Shown here: in pieces, positions 1-8,509 of the stretch
How positions within the stretch are numbered: the stretch's first letter is position 1
Layout: the number at the start of each line of letters is the position of its first letter
Assembly: GCA_018679695.1 (NCBI GenBank)
Contig: JAHHKH010000426.1
Location: 1-27,386, forward strand
Length of the DNA stretch: 27,386 nucleotides
Source: Maribacter sp.
Lineage (GTDB): Bacteria > Bacteroidota > Bacteroidia > Flavobacteriales > Flavobacteriaceae
Direction of reading: 5' to 3'
Position numbers and translations under genes: made by a program
The notes under the pieces: model-generated
What the model was told of the DNA's origin: nothing
What the model saw: only the letters and a program-made list of their open reading frames with translations
Databases searched by the model: none

Positions 1-1
1 G

Positions 2-547
2 GAATCGGTACGCAGGGCCATGGCAATACAATTGATCATTAACAAAGAACTAGGCTTGGCAAAGAATGAAAATCCCATCCAAGGATCGTTTATAATTGAA
101 GAGTTGACTCATTTGGTGGAGGAAGCAGTACTAATGGAATTTGATCGTATTACTGACCGTGGTGGCGTACCGGGTGCCATGGAAACCATGTACCAACGTA
201 ACAAAATACAAGAAGAAAGTTTACACTATGAGACCTTGAAACATACGGGCGAATACCCCATCATTGGTGTGAACACCTTCTTAAGTTCCAAAGGGTCACC
301 TACCATCATGCCAGTGGAGGTGATTCGAGCCACAGAAGATGAAAAGCAATTTCAAATTCGAACAAAAGAGAATCTTCATAAAGCGAACAAAGCAGAAGTT
401 ATTACACAACTTAAAGCCTTGCAAAAAGCTGCAATCAACAATGAAAATCTCTTTGAACAATTGATGGAAGTCACCAAGATCTGTTCCCTGGGGCAAATCA
501 CTTCAGCATTGTTTGAAGTAGGCGGACAGTATAGAAGGAATATGTAA
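2..547 (+). CDS. icmF: Fused isobutyryl-CoA mutase / methylmalonyl-CoA mutase family protein, C-terminal part (5' truncated by window edge)
   Basis: The reading frame is open from base 2, so the start lies outside the window; the ATG at 20 is internal. The visible 181 residues match the C-terminal end of the adenosylcobalamin-dependent acyl-CoA mutase (TIM-barrel) domain: the segments IQLIINKELGLAKNENP, GGVPGAMETMYQR and the terminal ALFEVGGQYRRNM are typical of IcmF-type fused mutases. That family interconverts isobutyryl-CoA and n-butyryl-CoA (or similar branched acyl-CoAs) and carries a G-protein chaperone domain between the B12 and mutase domains; that part is not visible here. A plain methylmalonyl-CoA mutase large subunit is less likely, because its B12 domain sits at the C-terminus and none follows here. 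Only the family assignment is firm; the substrate is inferred. Confidence 0.8.
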   Translation, partial: ESVRRAMAIQLIINKELGLAKNENPIQGSFIIEELTHLVEEAVLMEFDRITDRGGVPGAMETMYQRNKIQEESLHYETLKHTGEYPIIGVNTFLSSKGSPTIMPVEVIRATEDEKQFQIRTKENLHKANKAEVITQLKALQKAAINNENLFEQLMEVTKICSLGQITSALFEVGGQYRRNM

Positions 548-659
548 CAAAAAATTAGATCAATCTATTGTGCTATTGATAAAGATTTCGTGCAATTAAA
601 CCTGTACATAATCATTTTTAAACAGAAAATTTATAGGGAACGATGCCGCCGGGAATGAA

Positions 660-1202
660 ATGGCAAAAGGCTTGACGTTTTCCTTTGGATTGGGAATACT
701 TTTTATAATCGCAGTCATCCTCACGATTATTAACGCTTTTTTCCTGAACAGGGTTACCCACCTCTGGATCAAAATCATTTTTTTCATTCCCGTTCTATCG
801 CCATTGGTGATTTTTGGTATTGAATATTTGGAAATAGGTAGATATGCACCTCCTTGCATGGCAGAACAAGCACATAGTTTGACCATTGAAATAAGGACAA
901 CTAAGAAATTGGAAAACCCAAGGTTTTCGTTTAGATCTTCAAAAGGGGGTTCCCATAATAGACTGAATTATAAAAAAATGTAAGACGGCTTTCATATCTA
1001 TGAAAATAGCAATGCGATATTTTATGGGAGTGAAAGGGTGTTTTATATACGAGCGGATAAGTTGCAAACACCAAAATATGAATTAGGGACTCCTTATGAA
1101 CCCATGATCATACCTTTTACAAATTGGGCGACGTTTTATAAATCAATAAGTGTATCCCAAGATCCAATGGAGCTGGAATTCAGATATAAGATTTCAAAAT
1201 AA
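660..1202 (+). pseudogene. Small membrane protein gene interrupted by an in-frame stop
   Basis: From the ATG at 660 a 107-residue protein is encoded, with two hydrophobic segments (about residues 8-28 and 34-53), ending at a TAA at 981-983. The same frame then continues without a break to a TAA at 1200-1202 and gives a protein-like stretch (DGFHIYENSNAIFYGSER, then RADKLQTPKYELGTPYEP). No start codon lies between 984 and the Met near 1098, so the second half is not obviously a separate gene. Upstream the frame is also open back to 612 and reads plausibly (RKFIGNDAAGNE just before the ATG) but has no start codon, so the 5' end may be damaged too. The simplest reading is a decayed gene for a membrane protein of unknown function. 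A single base change (for example AAA to TAA) would explain the stop. A sequencing error or stop readthrough cannot be excluded. Confidence 0.6.
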
Positions 1203-1255
1203 AGGTCACAGTAAGATTATAATTTATTTGGTTAATTAGAAGCTGACTAAATTAA

Positions 1256-1275
1256 TAGCGTATCGCTAAATTTTT
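1256..1275 (+). terminator. Possible Rho-independent terminator
   Basis: A short perfect stem (TAGCG / CGCTA, 3-nt loop TAT) lies at 1256-1268 and is followed by AA and five T residues at 1271-1275. It sits between the broken membrane-protein gene and ppk2, where a terminator for the upstream transcript would be expected. The stem is only 5 bp, so this is tentative. Confidence 0.4.
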
Positions 1276-1322
1276 GGCAGGAAGTACAATCCCATAAAAA
1301 CCTTTTTTGTTACTTTCGTTTT

Positions 1323-2123
1323 ATGAGAGCTTCAAAAAGTAAATCGTGTGCAGCAAGTGAAAATAATTATGAGGATGCGCTTGCCTGTCTGCAGAAAGAA
1401 TTGGTTCATCTTCAAGAGTGGGTACGAACACAAGGCTTAAAAGTGGTTATTATCTTTGAAGGTCGCGATGCCTCGGGTAAAGGGGGAACGATCAAAAGAA
1501 TTACAGAACCTATGAATCCTAGGGTATGCAGGATTGTAGCTTTGGGTGTACCATCAACAAGGGAAAAATCGCAATGGTATTTTCAACGCTATGAGGCCCA
1601 TTTGCCGGCTGCCGGTGAAATTGTAATTTTTGATCGCAGTTGGTACAATAGGGCTGGAGTTGAAAAGGTTATGGGATTTTGTACCGAAGAGGAGTATGAA
1701 GAGTTCTTACGTTCATGTCCTTCATTTGAGCGTATGTTGGTTCGATCTGGTATTATTATTCTGAAATACTGGTTCTCGGTAAGCGATGAGGAACAGGAGA
1801 AACGATTTAAAAGCCGTATTAAAGACCCAATGAAGCGCTGGAAATTCAGCCCTATGGATTTGGAATCGCGTGCACGATGGTTGGAATATTCCAAGGCCAA
1901 AGACGAGATGTTCGCCCATACTGACACAAAACAAGTGCCTTGGTATGTAGTAAATGCAGATAACAAGAAAAAAGCACGACTTAATTGTATAGACCATATC
2001 TTGAGTCAGATTCCGTATGAGAAAATGAAGTATGAGCCTATAGAACTACCGCCATTGCCTCAGTACGAAAGTTATGTACGACCTCCTATGAAGTATCAGA
2101 CTTTTATACCGGAGAAGTATTGA
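1323..2123 (+). CDS. ppk2: Polyphosphate kinase 2, class I (single PPK2 domain)
   Basis: A 266-residue cytoplasmic enzyme of the PPK2 family, which transfers phosphate between polyphosphate and nucleotides; class I members mainly phosphorylate nucleoside diphosphates. The Walker A loop GRDASGKGG is at residues 47-55, the Walker B region VIFDRSWYNRAGVE at 101-114 (Asp104, Arg105), and the basic lid segment with KDPMKRWKFSPMD is near residues 182-195. Length and a single domain fit class I; class II has two fused domains. The start at 1323 gives a short N-terminus before the conserved helix. A TAnnTTTG-like element (TACTTTCG, 1311-1318) lies just before the ATG, but no -33 box is seen, so the promoter is uncertain. 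The gene converges on the beta-galactosidase gene with only 22 bp between stops. Confidence 0.92.
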   Translation: MRASKSKSCAASENNYEDALACLQKELVHLQEWVRTQGLKVVIIFEGRDASGKGGTIKRITEPMNPRVCRIVALGVPSTREKSQWYFQRYEAHLPAAGEIVIFDRSWYNRAGVEKVMGFCTEEEYEEFLRSCPSFERMLVRSGIIILKYWFSVSDEEQEKRFKSRIKDPMKRWKFSPMDLESRARWLEYSKAKDEMFAHTDTKQVPWYVVNADNKKKARLNCIDHILSQIPYEKMKYEPIELPPLPQYESYVRPPMKYQTFIPEKY

Positions 2124-2145
2124 AAAGGTCAATTTTTATTCTTGA

Positions 2146-5100
2146 TTAGTCATCCATTAGCTTTGTATTCATTGGTTTTATCCAAAAAGAGTAAGTATAT
2201 TCCTTATCCTTTAATAAATATTCGTCCAGAAAATTGTACATGAATGAAGAACCACCCAATGCTGAGGTTTTATAGTCAACATTGAGGGTAACAAATTCGG
2301 CTTTTTTGATATCAGGGGTATGGGCAGCTTTGGTTAGATTTTCCAAGCTGTAATTATGTGCAGAAATATTCAGGGAATCCCCTTCAACCATTAACCCAAC
2401 TCCGGCATCATTGCTCATTCGAACCCATTGCACGTCGCTTTTATTGCCGTTTTCCTGCGGACGTATGTAAGGCACGTATTGTGCATCAACAGTTGATGAA
2501 TACAGTCCAATTTTGGAACCTGTCTTGCGATCAGGATAGTTTTCATAAGGCCCCCTGCCATACCATTGTATGGTTTGGTATTCTTGCGGTAACTGCAGCT
2601 GCATCCCCACTTTTGCCAATGGTTTCATAATAAAATAGTCCCTTATCCCAAAACCAAGGGCAGCTATCGATACTAAAAGAAGCAAGAATGGAATGATCAT
2701 CAAGAGAACCTTAATGAACTTTCGTTTGACTTTTTTAAGAATGAGGATCAATAGGGAAAGCATGATCAAGGTACCAATGATTCCTGCGATAAATGCCATT
2801 TTCGCCATGTCTCCAAAAACTTTAGAGGGTATCAGTCTATGGTCTGTCTTTATATATCCATTACCAAAAAGGGTATAGGTGGTTTCAAAGTTGAATGTTG
2901 TTTTCGGGCTTTTTAATTTTCCTTTGACCTTAATATGTACCTCATTGTCGGCTACTGCTTCAATGGTGTGTTTGCGAACATAGATCTGCATTTGGTCTAA
3001 ACCCATATTCGTCCAATGCGTCCCGTTGGAAACCAAAAAAGGGATATTGGGATTACCCCTGTCATTATCCGTTGGAGCCCGCCATAAATTGGGTTTGGGT
3101 CCTTCTGTGAATAGTACTTCCCCCGATTTCTTATAATTTTCAAGAAGTCCGTTTTCGGGATTGAATGAAAGGCTGAAAGCATCGTTTTTGAACAGGATAT
3201 CATTATCGTTTACTACCTTTTTAATTGGATAACCCTTAGCTCCCGAAGAACGTTTCTTTTCGCACTTTGCCAAGGTGAATTGTTCCCAGGCAACTTCATG
3301 ACCGGCATTGGCCCAGTTTAGGTCATCTTTCAATACCAAACCCAGCGTTAAATGATAGTCCTTATCTTTTTGGAAGACATTTTTATTTATGGGGATTTTA
3401 ATTTCTTGGGATTCACCAGGCTTCAAATTTGTGATTTCAATATTTCCAGAATTGATACCTTCCCCCGAAGCGGTCAACTTCCATCGAAGTTCGGTGAAAT
3501 CCAAGGTTTGATGGAAATAATGGTTTGTGATTCTAAAAGTTCCGGCATTCGAATCCACTGCATCGAATTTTACGAATTGCTGTACTTTCTTTACTTCCTC
3601 CAGTGCTGGATGCGGCTTGCGATTTGGAAATATGAGTCCGTTGATGCAAAAATTGGAATCGCCTATATCATCCCCGAAATCACCGCCATAAGCATAGAAT
3701 TCAGTACCGTTTTCGTCTTTTTTCGCCAATCCTTGATCTACCCAGTCCCATATAAATCCGCCTTGCATAGTTGGGTTTTTTTCGAAGATGTCCCAGAATT
3801 GCTTAAAATGTCCGGTGCTATTTCCTTGGGCATGGGCATATTCACATATGATGTAGGGCCTAATCGTATCGGCCAGGGCATTTTCTTGGGCCTTGTCGGG
3901 CATAGGGTACATGGTGGATCCTATTTCCTGCTTGGCAGGACCGTTCATATTTTCATACAATAGCATTCCACCTTTGATTTTGCCTATAACATTGGCTTCC
4001 TGAAATTCTTTAATGCCCATACCAATATCCTTGCTCTCATAGTGTATGGGCCTGGTACTCTTATCAATCATACGAATGGCCTCACCCATGGCGTCTACAT
4101 TTGGACCATAACCTGCTTCATTGCCCAAGGACCACATCACAACGCTAGCGAAGTTCTTATCGCGGGCTGCCATAGCAACTCCACGGGCAACAATGGCATT
4201 TTTCCATTCGGGATATTTTACGGGACTCCGATTGTAATTCATCCACAGATCATGGCTTTCCAAATTGGCCTCATCCATAACATAAAGTCCATATTCATCA
4301 CAAAGCTCATACCATCGGGTTTGGTTGGGATAATGCGATGTGCGTACAGCATTGAAATTGTATTGTTTCATCAATTTTACATCCTGTATCATTGTGGCTT
4401 CATCCAAGGCACGTCCTTTATAGGGATCAAATTCATGTCGATTCACCCCCTTGAACAACGGAGCTACCCCGTTGATCAAAATCTGTCCGTTTTTAATTTC
4501 CACTTCCCGAAACCCTATTTTTTTGGCAATGGTCTCCAAAGATCCATCCTCGGCCGTCAGATTCAGTACCAGGATGTAGAGATTTGGTGTTTCAGCCGTC
4601 CATTTCCTCGGGTTCTGAATTGCAAAGTCCATATGAACATTAGCCTGTGCAAAGGAGGTTGTTTCACTGATCAATTCGTGACCTTCTTGGTCTATTAAAA
4701 GAAACTGGATATTTCCCTGATAACTTCTGGTGGTATTGTCCAATTGTACATCAATGGAGAGCATCGCATTTTCATAATTCGAATCCAAATCTGTTACCAC
4801 TTGAAAATCCTGGATATTGGTTTTTGGCTTTCTATACAAATAAACATCCCTGTACACCCCGCTCAATCTCCAGAAATCCTGGTTTTCCAAATAACTGCCA
4901 TCAGACCAACGAATCACTTGCAGTGCCAATATATTTTCTCCCGTTTTTATATAGGAGGTAACATCGAATTCAGCAGTTGTCATGCTGCCTTCACTATAAC
5001 CTACCTTCATCCCATTTATCCAGAGATAAAAGGCCGATTGTACACCATCAAAAGCTAGAATAGTTCGGTCCTGCGACCAGGATGGATCTACATTGAAGGT

Positions 5101-5526
5101 ATGTCGGTACAATCCGGTTTCATTACCTTCATGTGGCACCAAAGGCGGACTACTTTCAAAGGGCATGGCAATATTTGCATAAATGGGCATTCCGTGACCT
5201 TCTAACTGCCAGTTAGAGGGTACTGGTATTGAATCCCAGGAGCTAATATCGTACTCCGGGGCATAAAATTCCTTGGGAGTATCGTCTGGGTTATCGAGCA
5301 ATTTGAAATCCCAAAAGCCATTTAAAAGCTGATACCTATTTGAGGATGAAACATCAAAAGACAGGGCGCTTTCCTGATTTTCAAAGGGAATAAAATAGGC
5401 ATGGGGGTTTAATTTATTGACTCCGAACACTTCTGGATTTTCCCATTCCAATTTGGTTTCTTGCCCAAATATAGCACTTACTGTAATTGAAAAAATCAAC
5501 GTTAGATTGAGAAAATGATTCTTCAT
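2146..5526 (-). CDS. Exported GH2 beta-galactosidase (LacZ-like) with an internal two-helix membrane hairpin
   Basis: A 1126-residue LacZ-type glycoside hydrolase family 2 enzyme expected to cleave terminal beta-galactosides. An N-terminal signal peptide ends near FG|Q (residues 21/22). The order is: GH2 sugar-binding domain (about 65-235), Ig-like domain (to about 340), TIM barrel (about 345-640), DUF4981-like linker domain, then the large C-terminal beta-sandwich (Bgal_small_N, about 775-1115). Acid/base Glu470 lies in WSLGNEAGYG, nucleophile Glu562 in IICEYAHAQGNS, followed by GGFIWDWVDQ. Odd: residues about 903-972 hold two strongly hydrophobic helices (about 910-930 and 938-960) joined by a basic loop KKVKRKFIK, inserted between DHRLIPSK and GMQLQLP, which are normally close together. 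The frame is intact on both sides. The positive-inside rule puts the loop in the cytoplasm and both enzyme parts in the periplasm, in agreement with the signal peptide. I infer an inner-membrane-anchored periplasmic galactosidase; the exact glycan is unknown. The start at 5526 is set by the signal peptide. Confidence 0.92.
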   Translation of the reverse strand: MKNHFLNLTLIFSITVSAIFGQETKLEWENPEVFGVNKLNPHAYFIPFENQESALSFDVSSSNRYQLLNGFWDFKLLDNPDDTPKEFYAPEYDISSWDSIPVPSNWQLEGHGMPIYANIAMPFESSPPLVPHEGNETGLYRHTFNVDPSWSQDRTILAFDGVQSAFYLWINGMKVGYSEGSMTTAEFDVTSYIKTGENILALQVIRWSDGSYLENQDFWRLSGVYRDVYLYRKPKTNIQDFQVVTDLDSNYENAMLSIDVQLDNTTRSYQGNIQFLLIDQEGHELISETTSFAQANVHMDFAIQNPRKWTAETPNLYILVLNLTAEDGSLETIAKKIGFREVEIKNGQILINGVAPLFKGVNRHEFDPYKGRALDEATMIQDVKLMKQYNFNAVRTSHYPNQTRWYELCDEYGLYVMDEANLESHDLWMNYNRSPVKYPEWKNAIVARGVAMAARDKNFASVVMWSLGNEAGYGPNVDAMGEAIRMIDKSTRPIHYESKDIGMGIKEFQEANVIGKIKGGMLLYENMNGPAKQEIGSTMYPMPDKAQENALADTIRPYIICEYAHAQGNSTGHFKQFWDIFEKNPTMQGGFIWDWVDQGLAKKDENGTEFYAYGGDFGDDIGDSNFCINGLIFPNRKPHPALEEVKKVQQFVKFDAVDSNAGTFRITNHYFHQTLDFTELRWKLTASGEGINSGNIEITNLKPGESQEIKIPINKNVFQKDKDYHLTLGLVLKDDLNWANAGHEVAWEQFTLAKCEKKRSSGAKGYPIKKVVNDNDILFKNDAFSLSFNPENGLLENYKKSGEVLFTEGPKPNLWRAPTDNDRGNPNIPFLVSNGTHWTNMGLDQMQIYVRKHTIEAVADNEVHIKVKGKLKSPKTTFNFETTYTLFGNGYIKTDHRLIPSKVFGDMAKMAFIAGIIGTLIMLSLLILILKKVKRKFIKVLLMIIPFLLLLVSIAALGFGIRDYFIMKPLAKVGMQLQLPQEYQTIQWYGRGPYENYPDRKTGSKIGLYSSTVDAQYVPYIRPQENGNKSDVQWVRMSNDAGVGLMVEGDSLNISAHNYSLENLTKAAHTPDIKKAEFVTLNVDYKTSALGGSSFMYNFLDEYLLKDKEYTYSFWIKPMNTKLMDD

Positions 5527-5779
5527 TTATGGTGGTATTTTAAGAATTCCGAATAAGCCCTGGTGGTTATATAAATGTAATGGTTTTTATGAAGCGACAC
5601 CTATTTTGCCAATATTTAAAATTAGGGTTTGTGATGGTGGCGATGATTATAGTTTTCCATTTTACAATTTCCAATACAAGCATACATGTTGTGTTTGTCG
5701 AATTTCATAAGTGCATCGAAATATTTATTACTTGAAATCATTATCTTCGAGTGAGTTCAACAACCAGATTACTGCATAA

Positions 5780-6148
5780 ATGAAAATACGAATCAAGGAA
5801 AACTCGGTACGTTTTCGGTTGACGCCGACAGAGGTTGAAAAATTTTGTAAAGAAGGATGGATTGAAGAATCTACCCAGTTTAAAACGACAACATTTAAAT
5901 ATGGGTTAAAACAGGAGCAGATCGACACCCTCCAGGTAGATTTCAATGCGAATGCCGTTACCCTAAAAGTTCCACGGAATTTTGCAAAGGAATGGTATGG
6001 GAATGATGTGGTCGGACTCGAACATTATGAGGATCTTTCCGATGGAAGCAAGTTTTTTCTCTTACTCGAAAAGGATTTTGCTTGTTTGGACAATACACAT
6101 GAGGATCAATCGGACAAGTATCCAAATCCCAAAGCGGGTAAGTGTTAA
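5780..6148 (+). CDS. DUF7009 family protein next to FdhF/YdeP oxidoreductase
   Basis: A 122-residue soluble protein without signal peptide or membrane segment. It starts MKIRIKENSVRFRLT and ends with DQSDKYPNPKAGKC, a pattern I recognise from a small Bacteroidota family (DUF7009) that commonly sits beside formate-dehydrogenase-like or FdhD genes. Its biochemical role is unknown. The gene is 39 bp upstream of the FdhF/YdeP gene on the same strand, so the two are probably co-transcribed, and a role in maturation or use of that molybdoenzyme is an inference from context. The 253 bp between the divergent beta-galactosidase start (5526) and this start must carry both promoters. A TAnnTTTG-like element (TATCTTCG, 5742-5749) lies 30 bp before the ATG, but no good -33 box was found. 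Confidence 0.75.
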   Translation: MKIRIKENSVRFRLTPTEVEKFCKEGWIEESTQFKTTTFKYGLKQEQIDTLQVDFNANAVTLKVPRNFAKEWYGNDVVGLEHYEDLSDGSKFFLLLEKDFACLDNTHEDQSDKYPNPKAGKC

Positions 6149-6187
6149 TGGTACTAGCAATAAGCATTATTAAAATTATTTTTAAGA

Positions 6188-8488
6188 ATGGATAAGGATT
6201 TTTGTAGAAAAGTATCCATTCGCGGATCAAACGATTTAACGGGTATCAAACTTACAGAACCCAAACGACATGCTGCAGGTATGTCGGGAATACAGGCTGC
6301 GCTTCAACATACCTTCAAAGAAATGGGGGCGGTACGCTCAATGCGTGCCTTGCTGAAAATGAACCAAAATGACGGTTTTGAATGCCCTAGTTGTGCCTGG
6401 CCAGATCCTGACAAAGCTTCCAAAATCGGTGAGTTTTGCGAAAATGGAGCCAAAGCCCTGGCTGATGAGGCCACCACTGAACATATAGGCCGGGAATTTT
6501 TCAGAAAACACTCAGTAGAGGAATTATCCCTACTTAGCGATTATGAGTTGAATAAATTTGGTCGACTCATAGAACCCTTGGTGCTACGTCCAGGCAGTGT
6601 ACATTATGAACTTATTACTTGGCAAGATGCATATACTTTGATTTCCGGGGAATTACGCAAATTGGATACTCCTGACGAGGCTATTTTTTACACGTCGGGC
6701 CGTTCAAGTAATGAAGCCGCTTTTTTATATGGCATGTTCGCCAGGGCTTTCGGCACCAACAATATGCCAGACTGTTCCAATATGTGCCATGAAAGTAGTG
6801 GCGTGGCCTTAAAGGAAACCTTGGGCATTGGCAAGGGCTCCACAAAACTGGAAGATCTTTACAAGGCAGAAGTCGTTATCATTGCCGGGCAAAATCCGGG
6901 AACTAATCACCCTCGTATGCTTTCTGCGCTGGAAAAGTGCAAAATAAATGGGGGTAAGATCATTAGTATTAATCCACTTGAAGAATCGGGCCTTGTTAAT
7001 TTTAAAAATCCCCAAACGGTAAAAGGCATGTTGGGTGGCGGTGAGGATTTGACGAATATTCATTTACAGTTGAATATTAATCAGGACATACCCCTGATCA
7101 AATTGCTCATTAAAAAACTAGCCGATTTGGATGCGGAAACAGCAAAGGTTTTCGACCATGAATTCATCAATAAATATGTTGATGGGTATGATGCTTTGAT
7201 GAACGACATCAAAAAATATGATTCTCAGGACCTTTTACGATCAACTGGGGTTGATGAGGTCAGGATCAATGAGGCCGTTCAACTTTTGGCCTCTAAATCA
7301 AGGATTATTGTTTGTTGGGCTATGGGGCTTACCCAACATAAAAATGGAGTAGAGACTATTCGAGAGTATATAAATTTATTGTTGCTCAAAGGTGCGATTG
7401 GCAAGCAGAATGCCGGTACTTGTCCAGTTCGGGGGCACAGTAATGTACAAGGGGATAGGAGTGTAGGTATAATGCACCATGTAGATGTGGCCTTGAATAA
7501 TCGTATTAAGGAGTACCTCGGTTTTATCGCTCCTGATAAGGAAGGTCTTGATACAGTTGGCGCTATGAAAGCTATGTACGAAGGTAAAGGGAAGGCATTC
7601 ATATGTTTAGGGGGGAACTTTTTGATGGCGGCCTCGGATACCGAATATACGGCCAAAGCCTTGCAGCGATGTGCACTGACCGTTCAGATAAGCACAAAAC
7701 TGAATCGCTCACATCTAGTAACCGGGAAGACAGCATTGATTTTGCCTACTTTTGGCCGTTCTGAAAAGGACATGAAAAAGGGTCAGTTGCGGTATGTTAC
7801 CATCGAGAATAGTATGGGTAGGGTACGACAATCCCGTGGACTCCTTAAACCTGCTTCCAATAACCTAAAAAGTGAACCAGAGCTCATAGCTGAATTGGCA
7901 GACACCTATTTTGAAGGAAATCATACAGTTGCCTGGAAGGCCTTGGGTGAGGATTATGAATTGATTAGACAACACATAGATAATGTCATCAAAGGATTTG
8001 ACAAAACGAGCGAAAATTCCAAAGGATCTGGTTATTATTTGCCCAATAATGTGCGGGATCTTGATTTTAGTGGTTTGCCTAATGGCAAGGCCCAATTGAC
8101 ATTGAATCGTTTACCTGATCATGAGTTGCGTAAAAATGAGTTTATGTTGATGACCATACGTTCCCATGATCAATTCAATACCACTATTTATGGTTTGAAT
8201 GACAGGTATCGTGGGGTTTACAATGAAAGAAGGGTCTTGTTTATGAATGAGGAGGATATGAAGCAGCAGGATCTAATTAAATTGGATGTTGTTGATATTA
8301 GCAGTTTTTATGATGATACGAAGCGCACCGCCTATAATTTCCTCGTTATTCCGTATAAAATCCCCAAGGGCAATCTGGCTGCTTACTTTCCGGAAACCAA
8401 TGTATTGGTTCCCTATAACCACTATGCGGTTAGGAGCAAAACACCTATTAGTAAATCGATTGTGGTCAAGTTGACCAAAGTCATATAA
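6188..8488 (+). CDS. FdhF/YdeP family molybdopterin oxidoreductase (formate dehydrogenase alpha-like)
   Basis: A 766-residue member of the DMSO reductase superfamily, subgroup FdhF/YdeP. It should bind a bis-MGD molybdenum cofactor and an Fe-S cluster. The N-terminus has CPSC (Cys66, Cys69) and Cys84, candidate cluster ligands, then the segment around residues 110-160 with ELNKFGRLIEPLVLRPGS. The segment DCSNMCHESSG places Cys200-His201 where FdhH has Sec140-His141, so Cys200 is the likely metal ligand. The C-terminal part (from about 645, LNRLPDHELRKNEF) is the molydopterin dinucleotide-binding domain. There is no signal peptide, so it is cytoplasmic. E. coli YdeP is linked to acid resistance, but the reaction of this subgroup is not established, so formate oxidation should not be assumed. 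It forms a likely transcription unit with the DUF7009 gene upstream and possibly the GH2 gene downstream. Confidence 0.85.
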   Translation: MDKDFCRKVSIRGSNDLTGIKLTEPKRHAAGMSGIQAALQHTFKEMGAVRSMRALLKMNQNDGFECPSCAWPDPDKASKIGEFCENGAKALADEATTEHIGREFFRKHSVEELSLLSDYELNKFGRLIEPLVLRPGSVHYELITWQDAYTLISGELRKLDTPDEAIFYTSGRSSNEAAFLYGMFARAFGTNNMPDCSNMCHESSGVALKETLGIGKGSTKLEDLYKAEVVIIAGQNPGTNHPRMLSALEKCKINGGKIISINPLEESGLVNFKNPQTVKGMLGGGEDLTNIHLQLNINQDIPLIKLLIKKLADLDAETAKVFDHEFINKYVDGYDALMNDIKKYDSQDLLRSTGVDEVRINEAVQLLASKSRIIVCWAMGLTQHKNGVETIREYINLLLLKGAIGKQNAGTCPVRGHSNVQGDRSVGIMHHVDVALNNRIKEYLGFIAPDKEGLDTVGAMKAMYEGKGKAFICLGGNFLMAASDTEYTAKALQRCALTVQISTKLNRSHLVTGKTALILPTFGRSEKDMKKGQLRYVTIENSMGRVRQSRGLLKPASNNLKSEPELIAELADTYFEGNHTVAWKALGEDYELIRQHIDNVIKGFDKTSENSKGSGYYLPNNVRDLDFSGLPNGKAQLTLNRLPDHELRKNEFMLMTIRSHDQFNTTIYGLNDRYRGVYNERRVLFMNEEDMKQQDLIKLDVVDISSFYDDTKRTAYNFLVIPYKIPKGNLAAYFPETNVLVPYNHYAVRSKTPISKSIVVKLTKVI

Positions 8489-8509
8489 ATAACAATGAAT
8501 TCAACAATT

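Noticed and set aside
548..600. Inverted repeat ATCAAT / ATTGAT after the IcmF gene as terminator
   Set aside because: Six AT-only pairs with a 10-nt loop and no following T tract.
960..990. Frameshift in the A7 run as cause of the break in the membrane-protein gene
   Set aside because: The protein-like frame is the same before and after the stop, so a substitution fits better than an insertion or deletion in the A run.
3352..4698. Long open frames on the + strand (3352-3963 and 4042-4698) opposite the beta-galactosidase
   Set aside because: They are antisense to a clear GH2 gene with intact catalytic motifs, and their translations are Cys/Ile/Phe-rich without any recognisable domain.
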